From NCBI GenBank assembly GCA_937915475.1, contig CALGIR010000362.1, positions 1 to 16,883 on the forward strand: 16,883 nt of DNA, written 5' to 3'. The translations under genes were made by a program, and so were the position numbers. The DNA comes from an uncultured Bacteroidales bacterium (lineage in GTDB: Bacteria; Bacteroidota; Bacteroidia; Bacteroidales; Tenuifilaceae). Under the pieces are notes generated by a model. That model did not search any database and was not told the origin of the DNA. It saw only the letters and a program-made list of their open reading frames with translations. Of this stretch, positions 13,535 through 16,883 are shown piece by piece (the stretch's first letter is position 1; every line of letters starts with the position of its first letter).

Positions 13535-16096
13535 ATGAAATATCACACATTTAGCATTGGTTATATCACCCTTGCTATCTTAATGTTTCTGCATTTAAGG
13601 CTATATCCAAGTGGATTTGAACAAAACCCCGACTCGATTAAGCAGCTAATCGAAAACGCTAAAAATGAGCAAAAGTTTGATGCTCTCATTTCGTCTGCTA
13701 AAAGTATTCTGCATAAATATCCTAATGATGCCATAGAACTTGCCCAAAACGCATTAATTTTTGCATCAAAGCGTATGGATACTGCCAGCATGGCCCATGC
13801 ACACCTAACCTTAGCAAAATCATATAGTATTACAGGTAAATATTCTGTGGCTATTGATAATCTAGACCTGTCTTACTCGTTATTCAAATCGCTCAACGAT
13901 AGTCTTTCGCTAATTGATGTTTATCAGGATTATGGCCTAATTTACACCCGAATTGGAGAATTTAAAAAAGCTCTTGACCATACTCAAAAGGCCTTTTCGC
14001 TTGCTGGTCCCCTAAAAAATTACGATAAACTTGCAGAGCTAACCAGAGATATTGGTAATATATATTTCTACTTCAATGAAAAAGTAATTGCTCTTGATTT
14101 TTACCAAAAAAGTCTAAAAATTAGTCAAGAACACAGAAATAACGAAGGGATTGCTAGAGCCTATAATAACATAGGAAGACTATATTCCGAAATGGGAAAT
14201 CACGACGAAGCCCTAAATTACCTTAAGAAATCCCTTAGCTATAAAACAAATGAAACGGATAGGGTAAGCTACGGTAACACACTTATAAACATTGGAGCCG
14301 TTTATCTGGCTAAGCAGGAACACCAAAAAGCATTAGAGTTCTTCCAGGAGTCATTCGATAATTTTAACGCTTTAAATAATACCGAGGGCATAGCAAACTC
14401 TCTATTCTACATTGGTCAAGCCTACTTCTTGCTCAACAGAATTAACCAAGCATTAGCAGTTCTGGACGAAGCTTGGAAAATTGCCTCTCAATCTGACTCA
14501 AAACGCTTGCAAGTAAAAATAAGCCTTGCTTTATCGGAGATAAATGCCTCAACTGGCGATTTTAAACGAGCCTACAATTACTACAGGACTCATAGCTCCC
14601 TGAACAACAGCGTGTTTAGCGAGGAGAACACAAAACTGCTTCTTGAACTTGAATCAAGGTATCAGCTTCAAACAAAACAACGACAAATAGAACTCTTATC
14701 GAAAGAGCAAGCCCTAAAAAAAAGTGAACAACGAAAGGCTGGGATATGGATTGCCCTTTTAGCAATTGTTTCCCTGTTCCTTATCAGCTTATCGTACTTT
14801 ATATACACAATGCTTAGGGATAAGAACAAGCATAACAAACAGCTACTTGACGAAATACAACAACGAAAAGAGGTAGAACAGGAGCTTAACGAGTATAGGG
14901 AACATCTAGAAAATCTCGTTAGCGAAAGAACATGGGAACTTAAGTTTGCGAAAAATAAAGCAGAGGAAAGCGATAGGCTCAAAACAGCTTTCTTAACTAA
15001 CATGAGCCACGAGATTCGTACCCCAATGAATGCTATTTTGGGTTTCTCGCATCTTCTTACTAAACCTGATTCAACTGAAAAATCCAAAACAGAATACTAC
15101 AATATCATAAAGAGTAATGGCGAAGTTTTAATGAACCTGATCAACGATATACTAGACATATCGTTGATTGAATCGGGACAGCTAAAAACGCAACAAAAAC
15201 CTGTAAACATTAACGCAATACTTAGTGAACTACTGTCCCATTATAGGCAACAAAAAGAGGAACTTGGAAAGAAAATCACTGTCAACCTCGACATTGAACC
15301 TTCCGACACCGATCTAATAGTTAAAGTTGATGGAATTAGGGTAAGGCAAATCTTATCAAATTTACTATCGAACTCGCTCAAGTTTACCGACGAGGGGAAA
15401 ATATGCTTCGGGTATAGATTATCAGACCCAAAAGAAATTGTTTTCTTTGTAAGGGACACTGGATCAGGAATTCATCCCAGTAAACACATGGTGATTTTCG
15501 AACGCTTTAGTAAGTTTAGAGCCATAAGTACTGAGGAAGCAAAACTATATTCAGGTACTGGGTTAGGCCTTGCCATAAGCCACGAACTAGTTAATTTACT
15601 TGGCGGAAAACTTTGGCTTGACTCTTGTCCTGGGAAAGGGACAACCTTTTATTTTACAATACCATACATTTTAGAAAAGGAAGAAAAAAACCCAAACAAT
15701 AAAAGTAAACCTAAAAAACCAAACGAAACCACTGCCAGAAAAACAATACTTGTTGCGGAAGATAATTTGTCAAACTTTCAGCTAATACAAGCTTATCTTG
15801 CTTCTTCAAAAGTAAATTTACTCTGGGCACAAAACGGAATTGAGGTAATTGATATTTTTACTAAGAACAAGAATGTTGATGTTATCCTAATGGATGTTCA
15901 GATGCCAATTATGGGTGGCATAAGGGCACTTAAGCGTATTAGGGAACTGGATAAAAAAGTGCCGATAATACTAAATTCAGCATATTTCGCACCTGACGAA
16001 GAAAAGGAGAGTTTTGCAGCAGGTTGTAACGACTTTATGCATAAACCTCTTAAAAAGGATGAACTAATAAGCAAACTTTCTAAATTTCTAAGCTAA
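13535..16096 (+). CDS. Hybrid histidine kinase with TPR sensor and C-terminal receiver
   Basis: An 853-residue protein from the ATG at 13535; a TTG two codons earlier is also in frame but less likely. An N-terminal hydrophobic stretch (IGYITLAILMFLHL) is a signal peptide or anchor. A TPR array spans about 85-360, with consensus-like units such as ARAYNNIGRLYSEMGNHDEA. After a short coiled coil comes a membrane helix (~404-425), then a second coiled coil. HisKA is at ~483-548 with H492 in NMSHEIRTPMNAILG. The ATPase domain has an N box (SNLLSNSLKFT), G1 (DTGSGI), F box (IFERFSKF) and G2 (GTGLGL). The receiver, ~735-853, keeps the acidic pair in VAEDN, the acceptor D787 in LMDVQMP, a serine in NSAYF and K837 in MHKPL. 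The TPR array is probably periplasmic. No DNA-binding output is present, so a phosphotransfer partner is expected elsewhere. Confidence 0.92.
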   Translation: MKYHTFSIGYITLAILMFLHLRLYPSGFEQNPDSIKQLIENAKNEQKFDALISSAKSILHKYPNDAIELAQNALIFASKRMDTASMAHAHLTLAKSYSITGKYSVAIDNLDLSYSLFKSLNDSLSLIDVYQDYGLIYTRIGEFKKALDHTQKAFSLAGPLKNYDKLAELTRDIGNIYFYFNEKVIALDFYQKSLKISQEHRNNEGIARAYNNIGRLYSEMGNHDEALNYLKKSLSYKTNETDRVSYGNTLINIGAVYLAKQEHQKALEFFQESFDNFNALNNTEGIANSLFYIGQAYFLLNRINQALAVLDEAWKIASQSDSKRLQVKISLALSEINASTGDFKRAYNYYRTHSSLNNSVFSEENTKLLLELESRYQLQTKQRQIELLSKEQALKKSEQRKAGIWIALLAIVSLFLISLSYFIYTMLRDKNKHNKQLLDEIQQRKEVEQELNEYREHLENLVSERTWELKFAKNKAEESDRLKTAFLTNMSHEIRTPMNAILGFSHLLTKPDSTEKSKTEYYNIIKSNGEVLMNLINDILDISLIESGQLKTQQKPVNINAILSELLSHYRQQKEELGKKITVNLDIEPSDTDLIVKVDGIRVRQILSNLLSNSLKFTDEGKICFGYRLSDPKEIVFFVRDTGSGIHPSKHMVIFERFSKFRAISTEEAKLYSGTGLGLAISHELVNLLGGKLWLDSCPGKGTTFYFTIPYILEKEEKNPNNKSKPKKPNETTARKTILVAEDNLSNFQLIQAYLASSKVNLLWAQNGIEVIDIFTKNKNVDVILMDVQMPIMGGIRALKRIRELDKKVPIILNSAYFAPDEEKESFAAGCNDFMHKPLKKDELISKLSKFLS

Positions 16097-16590
16097 TCTT
16101 CTTTTTTTCCTTTTACCAGCCACTTATCCTTTACATAAACCTGCCTCTCAAAAGCCTGGTCGAGAGAGATAAAAGTTTCAGTATTCATCACCCCGGGAAT
16201 ATTCTGTATTGTATTTACCAATACTTCCATAAGGTGCTCGTTGTCCCTACAGTAAATTTTAAGTAGGAGGGCAAACTGACCCGTTGTAAAATGGCACTCA
16301 ACCACCTCAGGCATCTGACGAAGTGCCTCAACAACTCCTTCGTACTGATTTGAAGCTGCAAACTGAACGCCAGCAAAAGCGCAAACATCATAACCGAGGG
16401 CCTTAGGCTTAACAATCATTCTCGATCCATCAATAATGCCAGCCTCTTCCATCTTCTTTACACGCTGATGAATAGCAGCACCTGAAACACCACATTCTCT
16501 GGCTATTTCAAGGAAAGCCATCCTTGCATTCTTTACAAGATAAGCTAATATTTTTTGGTCAATCTCATCAACCTGATATCTAATGGCCAT
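16093..16590 (-). CDS. Lrp/AsnC-family transcriptional regulator
   Basis: A 165-residue regulator. The HTH domain is at ~8-60: DEIDQKILAYLVKNARMAF opens the AsnC fold and ARECGVSGAAIHQRVKKMEE contains the recognition helix. The ligand-binding RAM domain is at ~68-150, with VVECHFTTGQFALLLKIYC and NTIQNIPGVMNTETFISL typical. Members form dimers or octamers, sense amino acids and often repress their own gene. The gene ends inside the last codons of the hybrid kinase on the other strand, with a 4-base overlap. Upstream it has a candidate promoter containing a long inverted repeat. The right-hand neighbour on the same strand is a membrane protein, possibly a transporter, separated by a terminator. 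Confidence 0.92.
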   Translation of the reverse strand: MAIRYQVDEIDQKILAYLVKNARMAFLEIARECGVSGAAIHQRVKKMEEAGIIDGSRMIVKPKALGYDVCAFAGVQFAASNQYEGVVEALRQMPEVVECHFTTGQFALLLKIYCRDNEHLMEVLVNTIQNIPGVMNTETFISLDQAFERQVYVKDKWLVKGKKED

Positions 16591-16651
16591 TTTGTTACAG
16601 TTTAATATTAATTACGCAATAAAGTTAGTAATTCGTAACCAAATCCCCTAT

Positions 16652-16688
16652 TTTTTTAACAAAAAGATATTCGCTTTTTGTTAAAAAA
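16652..16688. repeat. 15-bp perfect inverted repeat in the lrp-like upstream region
   Basis: TTTTTTAACAAAAAG at 16652-16666 is repeated in inverse at 16674-16688 with a 7-base centre. It covers the spacer and -7 of the candidate promoter of the Lrp-type gene, 62-98 bases before its start codon. Lrp-family proteins are commonly autoregulated and bind AT-rich dyads, so it may be an operator; as RNA it would also form a hairpin. Confidence 0.6.
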
Positions 16689-16691
16689 CAA
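16662..16691 (-). promoter_or_regulatory. Candidate promoter of the Lrp-type gene
   Basis: On the minus strand TTG (16691-16689), a 19-base spacer, then TATCTTTT (16669-16662), one mismatch to TAnnTTTG. Transcription would begin near 16655, leaving a leader of about 65 bases. Confidence 0.4.
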
Positions 16692-16699
16692 CTCTCCCC

Positions 16700-16729
16700 A
16701 AAAAAGAAGGTGCCCCTAACGACACCTTC
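16700..16729 (-). terminator. Rho-independent terminator of the right-edge gene
   Basis: On the minus strand GAAGGTG (16729-16723) pairs with CACCTTC (16712-16706) across a 10-base loop, followed by six T residues (16705-16700). It lies 24 bases after the stop of the right-edge gene and separates it from the Lrp-type gene. Confidence 0.8.
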
Positions 16730-16752
16730 CTTAGTTAATATTTAGATACTAA

Positions 16753-16883
16753 TTAATAGTTGCTATCTGGATAAAGTTCCTTCCACCAGTTATCGTCCGT
16801 TTTAGGGTGTTTGGTGAAGTATGCCAGAATGGCGGAAAGAATGAGGAAAAAAACCATGCTTAATGCGAATTTAATCTTGAAAA
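16753..16883 (-). CDS. C-terminal end of a membrane protein (5' part beyond window)
   Basis: The last 42 residues of a minus-strand frame that enters from the right edge. It shows a hydrophobic segment (FALSMVFFLILSAILAYF) followed by a polar tail, KHPKTDDNWWKELYPDSNY, and a stop at 16753. A terminator follows at once, which supports a real gene end. A final membrane helix with a short cytoplasmic tail would fit a transporter such as a sodium:solute symporter, but this is a guess from style alone. An internal ATG would give a 34-residue protein if the frame did not extend further. Confidence 0.6.
   Translation of the reverse strand, partial: FKIKFALSMVFFLILSAILAYFTKHPKTDDNWWKELYPDSNY

Noticed and set aside
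1..16883. Defence island, CRISPR array, transposon or phage remnant
   Set aside because: No spaced direct repeats, transposase, integrase, restriction or toxin-like genes could be recognised on either strand.

Overview
The window looks like chromosomal DNA of a member of the Bacteroidota, most likely Bacteroidales or a close relative. The evidence is AT-rich sequence, several upstream regions matching the Bacteroidota promoter pattern (TTG, about 19-20 bases, TAnnTTTG), few clear Shine-Dalgarno sites, and families typical of the phylum: PspC/PadR cassettes, a UpxY-type NusG paralogue, a DUF1972 glycosyltransferase, a DUF4348-like lipoprotein and a TPR hybrid histidine kinase. I see no phage, transposon, CRISPR array, rRNA or tRNA. 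Family names come from recognising motifs by eye; no database search was run.

Layout. (1) Positions 1-1718, minus strand: a three-gene envelope-stress-type operon, PspC-like protein, PadR regulator, second PspC-like protein (cut by the window edge), with a perfect 14-bp palindrome next to a candidate -7 element upstream. (2) 1914-2729, plus: a DUF2797-like zinc-binding protein. (3) 2750-5032, minus: a membrane sensor (dCache, HAMP, GAF, PAS) with no recognisable output domain. Divergent from it, at 5189-7933 plus, is a tight three-gene unit: a soluble cyclic-nucleotide-domain histidine kinase, a DUF1972 glycosyltransferase and a small lipoprotein, each overlapping the next. (4) 7989-9116, minus: hemW; 9305-9742, plus: rpiB, with a good promoter far upstream. 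(5) 9766-12872, minus: an operon of an AspT/YidE-type transporter, an AEC carrier and a UpxY/NusG-like antiterminator. (6) 13201-13416, plus: a 71-residue protein with a basic front half and a very acidic back half, followed by the clearest terminator in the window. (7) 13535-16096, plus: a TPR hybrid histidine kinase. (8) 16093-16590, minus: an Lrp/AsnC regulator with a 15-bp perfect inverted repeat in its putative promoter. (9) 16753 to the right edge, minus: the C-terminus of an unidentified membrane protein with its own terminator.

How it fits together. Most of the window is sensing and regulation: three signalling proteins (sensor without output, cNMP-domain kinase, hybrid kinase), two small one-component regulators (PadR, Lrp) and a processive antiterminator, alongside housekeeping genes (hemW, rpiB) and carboxylate/amino-acid-type transporters. 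No response regulator with a DNA-binding domain is present, so the outputs of the kinases lie elsewhere. I found no clear-cut new defence or mobile system. The best leads are the kinase-glycosyltransferase-lipoprotein unit opposite an output-less sensor, the antiterminator placed behind two transporters, the charge-polarised small protein, and two palindromes placed at putative promoters.
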